Assembly: GCA_029718625.1 (NCBI GenBank)
Contig: CM056380.1
Span: 41,358,169 to 41,422,168 of the forward strand
From: Synaphobranchus kaupii
Lineage: Eukaryota; Chordata; Actinopteri; Anguilliformes; Synaphobranchidae
Direction of reading: 5' to 3'
DNA: 64,000 nucleotides
Shown here: piece by piece, positions 23,943-33,794 of the stretch
How positions within the stretch are numbered: the stretch's first letter is position 1
Layout: the number at the start of each line of letters is the position of its first letter
Notes under the pieces: generated by a model
What the model was told of the DNA's origin: nothing
The model's database searches: none
What the model saw: the letters and a program-made list of their open reading frames with translations, nothing else
Made by a program: the position numbers and the translations under genes

Positions 23943-24092
23943 ATGTTTCATGTTTTAAAGCATTATCTAGATGGAAGAGTAATTGAGAAACATTCCCTTA
24001 ATTTAGGTTATGGACGCCAACATGGTTTTTTCTTACAGTATGAAGAGCAATATAGAGTGACAGGTTTCTTGCAAGTATTTCCTCATGAATGA
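23943..24092 (+). CDS. Short ORF in the retroviral internal region, unknown
   Basis: A 49-residue open frame starting MFHVLKHYLDGR and ending LQVFPHE. No domain is recognised. It lies where a gag gene would normally begin, but I see no capsid or zinc-knuckle motif. It may be a remnant of a longer frame. Confidence 0.25.
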   Translation: MFHVLKHYLDGRVIEKHSLNLGYGRQHGFFLQYEEQYRVTGFLQVFPHE

Positions 24093-24622
24093 ATAGAAGT
24101 GAGAGAGAAGGCCCGTGTTGCGGGAGTTTTATTTCAGACTAGTCCTAGGGCCAAGTAGCTCATGTTACTCCGCCTGTAATAGAGAGTAGGAGGGGATAGT
24201 GACGTAGGGTGATTGAGTGACAACCTAGAAAGTTGACAAGCTAGAAAGTGATTCAACAAGGCTGTTTGAAAATGATGTAATGCTGGAACAAAGTGGTGTT
24301 ATGTGTAAACATTTAGAGCTGGTAGCTTTGTTACAGAGCGATATTTTTGTGTGGAAATTTGGTTCCCCAGTACCCAGACATTAATGTATGGAACAAATTA
24401 TAATTTTTAATGCTTTTGAGATTGTGGAGCAGGGATGTACTAGAGTAGAAGAAAACTAACAGAACGTGGTGGCATAGCATCAGAGATGGTGCGGTTTTTG
24501 AGGGAAGTATTGTATTACATCCACAAAGCGAAACAGGTTATGTAAAAAGTCCAAATGTGTAGACCCTGTTGAATACATTGTGTGCAGGATAATCATAAAG
24601 AAAACGGAGAGTACACTTGTAA

Positions 24623-24820
24623 ATGCATTTTATTGAGCGTATTATTGGTCGTCCTACTGTACAAGAACAGTCAATGCCCAGAGAGGAGGGATTAGAAGCA
24701 GACACAATTAGACGACACCTGTGTAACGGTGTTCAGATATTTTTAGCTCTCTGGATCATAGTGTTTATAGTGACATGGATAGCAGCTATTAAGTGGATAA
24801 TAGCTTACGGTGGAATTTAA
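24623..24820 (+). CDS. Short ORF with one predicted membrane segment, retroviral internal region
   Basis: A 65-residue frame. About 38 mostly charged residues precede a strongly hydrophobic stretch (IFLALWIIVFIVTWIAAI) running almost to the C-terminus. This is the shape of a signal-anchor or leader peptide. Position, upstream of pol, does not match a standard env gene. It could be an accessory or leader protein or a displaced fragment; I do not recognise its family. Confidence 0.35.
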   Translation: MHFIERIIGRPTVQEQSMPREEGLEADTIRRHLCNGVQIFLALWIIVFIVTWIAAIKWIIAYGGI

Positions 24821-24882
24821 AGCAGTAGTGGTTTAGTGTATTATGTGTATTTAATTACGGGTTCCGGAACAATGTTAATAAA

Positions 24883-24990
24883 ATGTATGAAGCTTTTATG
24901 ATCATATGTGTAATCATTTATTTGTGTTATAAAATTCGGGAAGCTTACGATCAAGCGAATCCTAGACAGAATTGCTTTGAAAGTGTATAA
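24883..24990 (+). CDS. Second short membrane-type ORF, retroviral internal region
   Basis: A 35-residue frame reading MYEAFMIICVIIYLCYKIRE and ending QNCFESV. It has a single short hydrophobic segment followed by a basic stretch. It follows the previous membrane-type frame by 62 bases. Chance is possible at this length, but two adjacent membrane-type frames are noteworthy. Confidence 0.25.
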   Translation: MYEAFMIICVIIYLCYKIREAYDQANPRQNCFESV

Positions 24991-25084
24991 GTCGTAGTGC
25001 TATTGTGTAAAAAGTGTATAAGTTGTAGTGATATTGTGTACAAAGCGCGGGTATTTCTTACGTTTTATAAATTTGTATAGATGA

Positions 25085-25375
25085 ACCATAACCTATTACT
25101 GTAAAATACGGAGAAAGAAATCGGAGAAATTATGCATATACAGCGGTTTCAAGTGGTTAACTGAGAAAGCGGACGGTAGTTTTGTTGAGAAACACTACAC
25201 GTGGTTGAGCTTTGTGCAAAGCAATGGTCTTGTAGGGGAGCTTTATGAAGAGGAATGGGTGTTTAAAACAGAGAGACTAACACCTCATTGTACGTTTAAT
25301 ACAAGTAGGGAACAATGGGAAGCTATACGTGATGCCAACCTACACAGGATTGTGGGAGCAGATGAGGCAGTATAA
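25085..25375 (+). CDS. Open frame without start codon, retroviral internal region
   Basis: From the stop at 25082-25084 the frame stays open for 96 residues to TAA at 25373-25375. It has a basic start (CKIRRKKSEK) and then soluble-looking sequence (SREQWEAIRDANLHRIV). No ATG is present in frame, so it would need splicing or a frameshift for expression. Family unknown. Confidence 0.25.
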   Translation, partial: TITYYCKIRRKKSEKLCIYSGFKWLTEKADGSFVEKHYTWLSFVQSNGLVGELYEEEWVFKTERLTPHCTFNTSREQWEAIRDANLHRIVGADEAV

Positions 25376-25997
25376 ATAAGGTATTAAACGGGGAGGTGTG
25401 TGTGTCGTGCACTGCAATGAGGGAATGAGAGAGGTTTGAGATGAGGGTTTAAGTTTCGTTTTCTGTTTGTTATATCTATATGTATATATGTATTCTATAT
25501 GCACATGAGAGGTTTTAAGTGAGCATTATGACCGAAAAGAGCGGAAATCAGAGAGGTTCTACTGATTTTGTGAACAGGTCTAGTAACTGACTTAAGTTTC
25601 CGTGTTATTCATTTTATTTTTTATGTTCACAATATGTTCACGATATGGCCTATGTAAAACACTAATTCGGTCTAACTCATATTTTCAGCGTTCCTCTATT
25701 ATAGGTACCTGTGACGTATCAGGATAACAGACGCCTCAAGGTACATGAGCCGCATCAACCAATTGATGGGGGAGACAGATGTAGAAACTGCAGGGATACG
25801 AACACACTTCTGGAGAGAGAGCATACAAAAACGCCCAAGGAGAGGAGGAGCTACAAAACGCTGATTTGATTGACTTAAAACTTTGGCAACTTGCCAAGTG
25901 GATAAATCTAAGGCAGGTTGAAGCAGAATTCTCAGAGATGCAGTGGTACTAATATTAAAACGCTTATGGCCATCAGAAGCAATTAAGGAAGTGTTAA

Positions 25998-27480
25998 ATG
26001 CGTAAACAGCAGGCGATAGCAGGTATCAAGCCCACAATTGACGGGCTGATGAAAGCAGGGGTGTTAGTGAAAACTCAGAGCCCTTGCAATACGCCAATTT
26101 TCCCAATCAAAAAGCCACACTCAGATGATTACAGGTTAGTACATGATTTGAGAGCAATCAATTCAATAGTTAATGCTGAAGCACCTGTAGTCCCAGACCC
26201 ACACACGCTACTCTCCAACATACCACGACACAGAGTGGTACACGGTCATTGACCTGTGTTCTGCGTTTTTCAGCGTTCCGGTAGAACCAGAGTCACGTTA
26301 TTTGTTTGCGTATACGTATCAGGGCCAACAGTATACGTACACCAGATTACCACAAGGGTATTGTGAAAGCCCCTCAGTGTTTAACAGAGTCCTGTTACAA
26401 GATTTGCAGCACTTAGATTTACCCAGTACTGTGATCCAATATGTGGATGATTTGTTAATTTGTAGTCCTACAAAGGAGCAGTGCGAGAAAGACTCACTTG
26501 CTGTCCTGACCGCCCTAGCAACAGGAGGCCACAAGGTAAGCAAAGACAAGCTGCAATTTTGTCAGCAAACAGTTGAATACTTGGGTAGACAACTGAGTGG
26601 TGACAAAAGGCTTGTAGCACCATCCCAGTAGGCAGGGGATAAACCACAAACAGTAGGGCAAATGCTCTCCTTTCTAGGAATGGCAGGATATAGCAGACCA
26701 TGGATCTGTGACTATGCAGTCATCACAGCACCACTGAGAGCATTGATTAGACAGACAGGGCAAAATGACAGCTCAGCCCAGTTGTCATGGACTGAGGAAG
26801 CAGATGGGGCATTTCAAGCCCTTAAAACCAATATGCAGACAGCCCCCACTTTAGGAAATCCAGACTATGGCAAGCCATTTCACCTGTACATCGCAGAACG
26901 CTCGGGTTTTGCCTGTGCAGTGTTAATGCAGGACACACCGTCTGGCAAACAGCCATTAGCGTACTATAGCACTAAAGTGACAATAGAACAAGGTTTACCA
27001 CCCTGCTATCAAGGCCTAGCCACAGCCGTATTTGCTTATCAGAAAGCATCTACCTTGACAATGGGACACCCCTTGATGTTGTACACATCCCACCAAATAC
27101 ATGCACTACTGACCAGTCCACGGTTTGTTTTAACTCAAGCTAGAAAAACAGGCTATGAAGTTATCCTATCCACACCAGACATTACCATCCAACGGTGCAC
27201 GACTGTTAATCCCGCCACAAGAATGGTACTACCTACAGACGGTACACCTCATGACTGTATTGACAGAACAAACCTTTTTCTCAAAGCGCGAGATGACTTA
27301 TATAATCAACCAATTGCGGCAGACTGTACGTTTTTCGTAGACGGGTCATGTTTTAGAGACGAGAAAGGGAATCACGCAGGCTTTAACATGAAGAATGAGT
27401 TACACATACAGGAGTACTACACTCCCTTACTGATGGCAGTTAGTTTAGAGAAAGACGTACAGTTTATAGCATTTACATAG
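25998..27480 (+). pseudogene. Retroviral pol remnant (reverse transcriptase and start of RNase H)
   Basis: The reverse transcriptase is recognisable from its N-terminal thumb-proximal block through the catalytic YVDD box (about 26440-26451), and the connection domain runs on to an RNase H start with its first catalytic Asp in FVDGS near 27335. Three breaks are visible: a frameshift between 26225 and 26300, an in-frame TAG at 26629-26631, and a terminal stop at 27478-27480 part-way through RNase H. Nothing resembling integrase follows. The enzyme family copies retroviral RNA into DNA. This copy cannot encode a complete polymerase as it stands. Confidence 0.85.
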
Positions 27481-28501
27481 TCCTCACACATAGAGTTAAT
27501 GAACAAACACTGCCAAAAACTGGTGGCTGAGTGATGTACTGGTGACCTCTCCTCTGTCCACTGGTCCGACGAGTGCACACCAAAGGGACCAAGAAAGAAG
27601 AACTGGGTAATCACTCGTTAAAATGTTTATGTTAATCCGCTCAGAATATTGTAACTAACGCTGTAACATTTTTGATTATGCACTGAAACCCATGGCTGAT
27701 CTTAGAATTCACAAGCTTAAAATTTGATAAGATATGTTTATGTGATATGTATAAATATGAGTGTACGAATCAGACCTCAGTGAAACTCATTATGAACAAA
27801 CGGCCGTGCTTTGCCTGTTGCCATAACTGGAGAAAAAGTGGGTGACAAGAACATGTCAAGCCGTCATGACTAACGACGACTAAAGCGTGAGAGGGGGCCA
27901 CGCCAGTGAAGGGGGAAAGGCACAGTAAAGGCCACACATGTAAGTTACCCACAAGTACTGGGAAAGGGCAACAGAGCAAACCAATTGATGGGCGGCACAA
28001 TTAAAGCAGCAGAAGGGCCAAATTAGGAGTCTGCTGAATTGATAGAAGTTTTTGGTGAATCAAGGTGGTCTGAATCAATAATATGACAATGTATTCACAA
28101 AAAGATGATAAGATCAGTAAAATCACTGTTAGTTACTGTGTTATGAATGATGATTGATAAAATGTTAAATTACACATGATTTAATGGTTAAAGGACCGTA
28201 AGGAGACTGTATCTCATATAACAAGCTGAATACAGGTATGGCATTTCTGAGCTGACCATTAGGTAGAGATGAGGGAAAGTGACATTGTGAGGTTTTTACC
28301 TACTCTAGCCAAAAGGAGAGGATGTTTACCCCATGATGCCAAAACTGTGCTGGTAGGTTTCCCTCCAGACGACAGTCATCGATTTTGATGATCGCTGGGG
28401 TCAGGGGGTGACAGTTTGTCATCCGACCGGACGGAACTTAGCAACAGATAGAGGGATAGCTTGCCTGTGTGTGTGTGTGTGTGTGTGTGACTATGAAGTC
28501 A
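27481..28501. other. Retroviral 3' internal region without recognised gene
   Basis: About 1 kb where integrase end and env would normally lie. Short frames on both strands (27417-27614 minus, 27770-28000 minus) show no motif. A (GT)n run lies near 28469-28489. Confidence 0.55.
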
Positions 28502-28513
28502 CAAAGGGGGAAA
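28502..28513 (+). promoter_or_regulatory. Polypurine tract
   Basis: AAAGGGGGAAA immediately precedes the 3' LTR. It is the plus-strand primer site of a retrovirus and confirms the plus-strand orientation. Confidence 0.8.
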
Positions 28514-29561
28514 TGTGGGAATAAAAAAAGGCCCCTGGAACATTCAGGCAACAGACAGCAATAACAAGCTGAGAAGAATGCCATTAGAAACATTGTTGCA
28601 GGAGTAGAGAGAAAAGACTCAGGAATGCAAGGGAGTTTTAGAAAGTCTCCAGAGAAACCAAACGGACCAACATGTTATTGAATAATCAAAATGTATGCCA
28701 TAATAAGCAGTTTATACGCCATATGATCAAATGTAAATCAAGTTATATGTATACAGATGCACAATAAGTATATACCTAGGCAGTGGAAGTATGATCAATA
28801 TAAAAGTGTGTATAATGAGTAATCAGTAATGAATAACAAAGGAGGACTGTTAGGAGGGCAGATGCAGGTGCAAATGTAACCAAGGACACATACTGAGAGT
28901 TAGAGGATGTAGCCACACTTAATCTTTTAGAAAAGGAGGGTGCGAGCGGGTCTGAAATAATGGTAACAGAAATTGAAAAAGCACAAGCTCAAAATCGTAA
29001 ACAATAGTGACAAACTCGCTGACGTAGTCAATAAAATTAGGGGCAGGTTATGGGAGTGGGAAGCTCCAAAGCCCCACAAAGGGTGTACCTAGCAGAATGA
29101 TATAAATGTAGTTGTCAAAATCACATCAGTATTCTCATCTTCACTTTTTTCTTCATACTTTTGCTTCAACAACTGACCTGTGACACCTAGGTGGCTCACT
29201 TACTGGAATACTCAGACTGGACTCTAACTCTCATGCATTTAGCGCTCAAGTGACAGAGAAAAGACTTAGACAAAATCTGACAGGGAAAAGTGCGGCCTAT
29301 GGGCTGCAGCTATTAGGCTGCCTCTAATAGGCTCACTGGAAACAAGATGATTTTTGCTCACATGTTTTATCTGCGCAGATCAGCCTGGGTTATTGCATGT
29401 ATTCTCTTTTGAATTATATACAATAAATCCTGTTTGCATCAGACTCTGGAAGACCGTGTTATTTTGAGAAGTTAAGAGAATTGGACTTAAATGAAGGGTG
29501 AATACCTGAAATGTTCATTATCTGGCCTGGACTGATGAAGTGAAGGTATTTTTATCCTACA
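28514..29561 (+). repeat. 3' LTR of the endogenous retrovirus
   Basis: Same ends as the 5' LTR (TGTGGGAAT...ATCCTACA). The differences seen are small indels (a 3-bp gain near 28700, a loss of about 19 bp near 28840, an 8-bp gain near 29102) and a few substitutions. Confidence 0.9.
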
Positions 29562-30235
29562 CTAGGCTATAATTGCATTAGTTCTGGATAAACTTGATCA
29601 AACTTGTTTTCACTTTCCTACAAGTTAACAAGGTGTCATATGCTTGTATTTACGGTTTTGATAAAGGGTGCAAGTTATTGAAGAAACATGTCTGTCTCAT
29701 CCTATTACTTTGTTGCAGTATAGGCAACCTCAATGTAGGGTTCTGTGTTGTGCTGAAGCGATACATTGTATTCAGTTTTGAAATCTTTCTGCTACCTGGC
29801 ACTTAGGCCTACAGCACAGCCCATAGCATAGGCCTACCGTAGACTAATTGGCTATCTTTATTTTTTTTCTATGGTGACGTCATACAAAACCGCCCCTCCA
29901 GAAATGTCATGCTAAAATCGCCACTGCATACAGGTATAAATGTCTACTGCCAGGCCAGATTTTCCCAGCAATGGGCTTCATGTCACAACATTGATACCAT
30001 TTTACCTAGAGGAGAGCTCTCAATAACAGGCTTGACAGATTGACAGAAACGTCAATTCATGCGTGTCAAACCCAAGTCCTGAAAGGCCACAGTGTAGACA
30101 TGCATTTATGTGGTTTCCTTTCAATCAGCATCCAATTTAGGCCATGGAACCAAGGTCAGCCAATCCATCACTTCAATTATTCATTTCAGTGTTGAAACAC
30201 ACCAAAACAAACAGACACAGCAGACCTCCAGGGGG

Positions 30236-30310
30236 CTATACTACGAAGCAGGCTAACCGAGTTAGCTGGATAACTGCACTGAGTAAAACCCGGCTAACTC
30301 AGAAATCCTA
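30236..30310. repeat. Partial copy of the GGGGTATACTAC fold-back MITE
   Basis: Shares GAGTTAGCTGGATAACTGCA and the GGCTATACTACGAAGCAGG start with the MITE at 15143-15312. The right arm is truncated. Confidence 0.6.
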
Positions 30311-30961
30311 GACAGTACGGGAGCCAGACACTATTGTGTTTATTGAATATGGGTCTTTCTCTGACACATCTACATGGAATACTATGTATTATCCATTACA
30401 GAACCATTGAAAAAAAAAAGTCAATCTTGAACTGCTGGTGAATTTGTAAGTATATAAAAAGTACTGTTCTGTCCATTTAAACTTAATCCGTGGTTTAATC
30501 TTTCCAGGACACACTGCACAAGAAAGCACTAAAGCTGAAAAGATTTTATTGTGCACTTCAGACATAAATTAACAGACTTAACCAAATAACTTAACTAGTG
30601 CAATCGCAATCACACCCTTATATTTGTAATTATTTAATAGCCAAATCATTTACATAATCTACAATATTAAATTAAAAATGATCAATGACAGCCAAAGACC
30701 GAGTCTGTATCCTAATACCGCATTGTTTTACATCAGTTTAATACACAAGACAACTAGCGTTGCTGTACAGAGTTCATCAGCTGCCATCAGTAAGCCAAAA
30801 TAATTGGTAATCTAAACACTTGCCCTATGGGAATTGGGGTAGGTGCTACTGGGCTAGACCAACAGCATGCAAGAAGCTTCCACCCAAAGAAAAACATGAC
30901 ATGTGACATGACTGCATTCAACAAAAGCAAAACCATGGGGGGGTGGGGGGTGTTCACCTAC
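30311..30961. other. elovl6l intron 2, exon-proximal part
   Basis: AT-rich intronic DNA leading to the donor side of exon 2 (GTAGGTGAA on the minus strand at 30961 downward). G-rich run near 30937-30951. Confidence 0.6.
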
Positions 30962-31093
30962 CTGAAGAGTGCCAGTCCAAGTGACCAGAGCACCAACGGC
31001 CTGCGTAAATCCAACTTCTGCCTCTCCCGCATAAAATGCTGGCCCCCGAATATGGTCGCTGCGTAGAGGCCACAGAACACAAACGACTTACTC
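30962..31093 (-). CDS. elovl6l: Fatty acid elongase ELOVL6-like, exon 2
   Basis: A 132-base exon on the minus strand reading [20 protein letters not shown] then [20 protein letters not shown]. It matches the ELOVL6 stretch that begins after the W of the QENW motif and carries the first membrane segment. The acceptor is CTGCAG after a very long (CT)n tract; the donor is GTAGGTGAA. The first base (G) completes a TG|G Trp codon, which is exactly the phase in which the exon 1 candidate at 42552-42655 ends. The last two bases (AG) join exon 3 to give Ser. Confidence 0.92.
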
Positions 31094-31102
31094 CTGCAGA
31101 GA

Positions 31103-31118
31103 GGGAGAGAGGGAGAGG

Positions 31119-31192
<74 letters not shown>
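31103..31192. repeat. (GA)n microsatellite next to the exon 2 acceptor
   Basis: Roughly 90 bp of GA dinucleotides and GGGAGA variants. On the gene's strand this is a (CT)n run ending about 10 bases from the exon 2 acceptor, so it doubles as the polypyrimidine tract. Open frames that read it as repeated Arg-Glu or Ser-Leu are artefacts. Confidence 0.9.
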
Positions 31193-31197
<5 letters not shown>

Positions 31198-31922
31198 AAC
31201 AAACAAAAAAAAACATTCCTGTCAGCAACAATCAGACGTCATACAAGCAACACTGAGGCAGCTCACAATTTTGCCTGAACTGGCATTATTTATTTTAAAA
31301 AGTTTATTAAAATAAACAAAATACAGTAGCCCACAATGTGGCTAAGGCAGGGACACCATTTTAAAACATGACATGACAATAGGAGAAATTAAAAAATGTA
31401 CTTCCCTCTTATTTGCAAATCATATACATATGGTTATGCTTTCACTTACATAAAAACGCTAACAAAATTGCCGTCAACTGACCAAATAAATTTAATCATA
31501 TTGGTACTATTAGTCCTTGCGGTGCTGAAGGTGAGCGCGTGAGCAGCATCAAAAGACAAAGCGTGCGCCAGTGACACCAGAGAAGGGCAAAGACAACCAG
31601 GCGCGTGGTGAGCCTTAAAGCAATGTTTTCAGTTGTCCCTCATCTCTGCAAGAGAGGAGTGGGGTACCGCTTTACCCACTGGGAAAATTATATACAAAAT
31701 TGCCATGGATAAGTTATGAAAACTGGGAATTGTATGCGGGGCTATACACGCGCCATCGTTTTCGGTTGCTACACGTTGCATGGAAGTCACCGAGCATCCC
31801 TATCCACCTGCCGGTTCAAATCAATACTGCTCAGAGTCTGATAAAGTAATGAAACTGAAATCAAGTTAACACAACGTATGAATCACTAAATTTAACATTG
31901 TTCTCATTGTTGGCAGTTGGAC
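31193..31922. other. Upstream intron of elovl6l, unassigned
   Basis: AT-rich, no gene or repeat boundary recognised before the target duplication of the element at 31929. Confidence 0.55.
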
Positions 31923-31928
31923 CAATCA

Positions 31929-33173
31929 CAGACCTGCCAACCTTGGAAAAATATTTTGAGTACCACAATAGTGTAACGCTCACGCGCTTTCGCACACCGC
32001 TTTGCTTTGCACACGGTCACACCTAATATTTCATTATATGATATGTGCTTAAACTGATAATCATAAGTGAATTGCATTCAATTATTAAATTATTAAATTA
32101 AAATGGAAATCATGTACAGTATCAGTCATAGGTTTGAGTACACCTGCATAAAACCATTTTTTGTATGTTTTATTTTGTATATTGAAACATATGTTTTCAT
32201 TGTCAAGTATTTACAGAAACTTGTGTTGCGATGTAAAACATTGTCAATTATGAATAAAACCAAGTTTCTGTGTATGATTTCCATTTTTATTTAATAATTA
32301 AATAATTGAATGCAATTCACTTATGATTATCAGCTTATATAAGCACACATATCATATAATGAAAAAAATGGTATTCAATTGACAAACTATCTAGGAATGT
32401 ATGTAGGTTTTAGCTAAATTATTACCTGAAGCTCCTTTGTGGCTGATGTCAACATCATAATTGCACAATGTGCAAAATGCATGGTGAGGCATTTTTGAGG
32501 GGCAGAAACACGGCCATTGCTCATGATATTTAGCGAGGAACTTCTGGGGTGCATGCACTCGCTTCTTTTTAGTAACGTTAAGTCTGCTGCTCTCTCTCTC
32601 TCCGTGTCAGTATCCTCGTCGTCATCGGACATCATGATGACTAGTATCTACCTGCAAGGCTGGTCGGGTGACTACTCCACTCTGACTGGCTGCAATAATA
32701 GGAATTATTTGCTACGTTAGCATCAGTTTATCACACCGTAGTCTTGTAACAAGGCTAATCACGTCGTATGCGAGCTACGACTAACTAGCGAACAACAAAG
32801 TTACCAAACATGTTTAGCAATGTTTCATATGATGTTAACATTACGGTCACATTTCAAATAGCCTATTTTTGTGCTTGATTATTACTCCCCCACTTTCCAT
32901 TTTACCTCAGCAATGCAATGCAACGTATGCCTCGGTCGATGATAAAGTAACGTTACCGCATCAGTGGATGTTTGTGAGTGAGAAGATTTGGGTCGGGGAG
33001 GGGCTAGTCTCGTCCCCAGCCTGTATGTGAGAACTCAGCCGAACTCGCTCGAGTCGGGTTTCCGACAAATTCCGAGACTAGGGAGGGGCTAACATTACAG
33101 AAGCACAAGAGGAGGGATGTAATTTAAATACCAAATACATGTACGGTATTGTTTTGTGTTGATTGTTTTCTGT

Positions 33174-33208
<35 letters not shown>

Positions 33209-33301
33209 ATTTGCGTAGTTTCAGCTGGCATTTCGTACCTGCGTATTTTGACCAAGAATTGCGTGGTTGGTACACAAAATGCGTGCAGGTTGGCAGGTCT
33301 G
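31929..33301. mobile_element. TIR element with a nested fold-back MITE
   Basis: The ends CAGACCTGCCAACCT and AGGTTGGCAGGTCTG are exact inverted repeats, and CAATCA flanks both sides (31923-31928 and 33302-33307). No transposase motif is visible in the 1.37 kb. A fold-back element (32032-32361) and a (TTTA)n run near 33177-33208 lie inside. Superfamily not settled. Confidence 0.7.
32032..32361. mobile_element. Fold-back MITE inside the TIR element
   Basis: CATTATATGATATGTGCTTA near 32032 and the block GTGAATTGCATTCAATTATT near 32067 return inverted near 32272-32361. The loop starts with TACAGTATCAGTCATAGG, reminiscent of a Tc1-type terminus. No coding potential; the 63-codon frame at 32103-32294 is within the repeat. 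Confidence 0.65.
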
Positions 33302-33307
33302 CAATCA

Positions 33308-33794
33308 TACCATGCAACCTTCTCTACTGAAAACAAACGCTTTGTGCATGACAACTGTCCTAGAGACATGCATCTTCACTTCCAATTACAAATTACAAGA
33401 CACAAAAGCCCAATTGTCCATTTGTACCGTTCAAAATGTCACGTCTCTTAACGATCCCTTCTGTGGTCTGAGATTTGACTGCCTGTAGCCTACGGATGCT
33501 GGGAATTTGGCAAGCTCGGCAGCAGGTTGAGAGAGTGCTCACCTCAGTGAAGTTATAGCCTTTGAGTTACAATTTTTTGGCCACCTCGACTGAGTAAATG
33601 GATTTTTAAAAAATTATTATCAAAGCCATATAATAGCCTAGTGCAGTAATGGACTTGGACACATTCGTCAAAAATGTACAATTTATATCGATTAAACTAT
33701 TCAATTCGACGTGGATATGCTATCCAGCGATAGACTACAGCCTAGTCTTGAACGTGAAGAACCACCATAACCGAAACTCAAAGTAGCCTAAACG
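33308..33794. other. Spacer before the LINE
   Basis: No gene recognised. Overlapping short frames at 33248-33451 and 33267-33488 show no motif. Confidence 0.55.

Larger units (their letters stand above)
21468..29561 (+). mobile_element. Endogenous retrovirus, class I-like, defective
   Basis: A complete LTR-to-LTR provirus: 5' LTR 21468-22523, 3' LTR 28514-29561, 4-bp target duplication CTAG on both sides (21464-21467 and 29562-29565). A polypurine tract (AAAGGGGGAAA) precedes the 3' LTR. The internal 6 kb has a long leader with a duplicated block, short membrane-type frames where gag would be expected, and a broken protease-less pol at 25998-27480. No integrase or envelope is recognisable between 27480 and 28513. 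Class is judged from the reverse-transcriptase motifs and the 4-bp duplication. It inserted into the hAT element at 20317-29926. Confidence 0.88.
20317..29926. mobile_element. hAT element with 8-bp target duplication, split by an endogenous retrovirus
   Basis: The element starts CAGTGGCATTTTTAC and ends CTAAAATCGCCACTG, and CATACAGG flanks it on both sides (20309-20316 and 29927-29934). The retrovirus at 21468-29561 lies inside it; without that the hAT is about 1.5 kb. It has no recognisable transposase frame and is non-autonomous. Its right-hand part (about 29750-29900) resembles DNA around 49600-49679 and 52738-52800, so another, older copy exists there. The whole nest lies in elovl6l intron 2. 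Confidence 0.85.

Noticed and set aside
30954..31278. Frames with long Ser-Leu or Arg-Glu repeats
   Set aside because: Translation of the (GA)n microsatellite next to exon 2.
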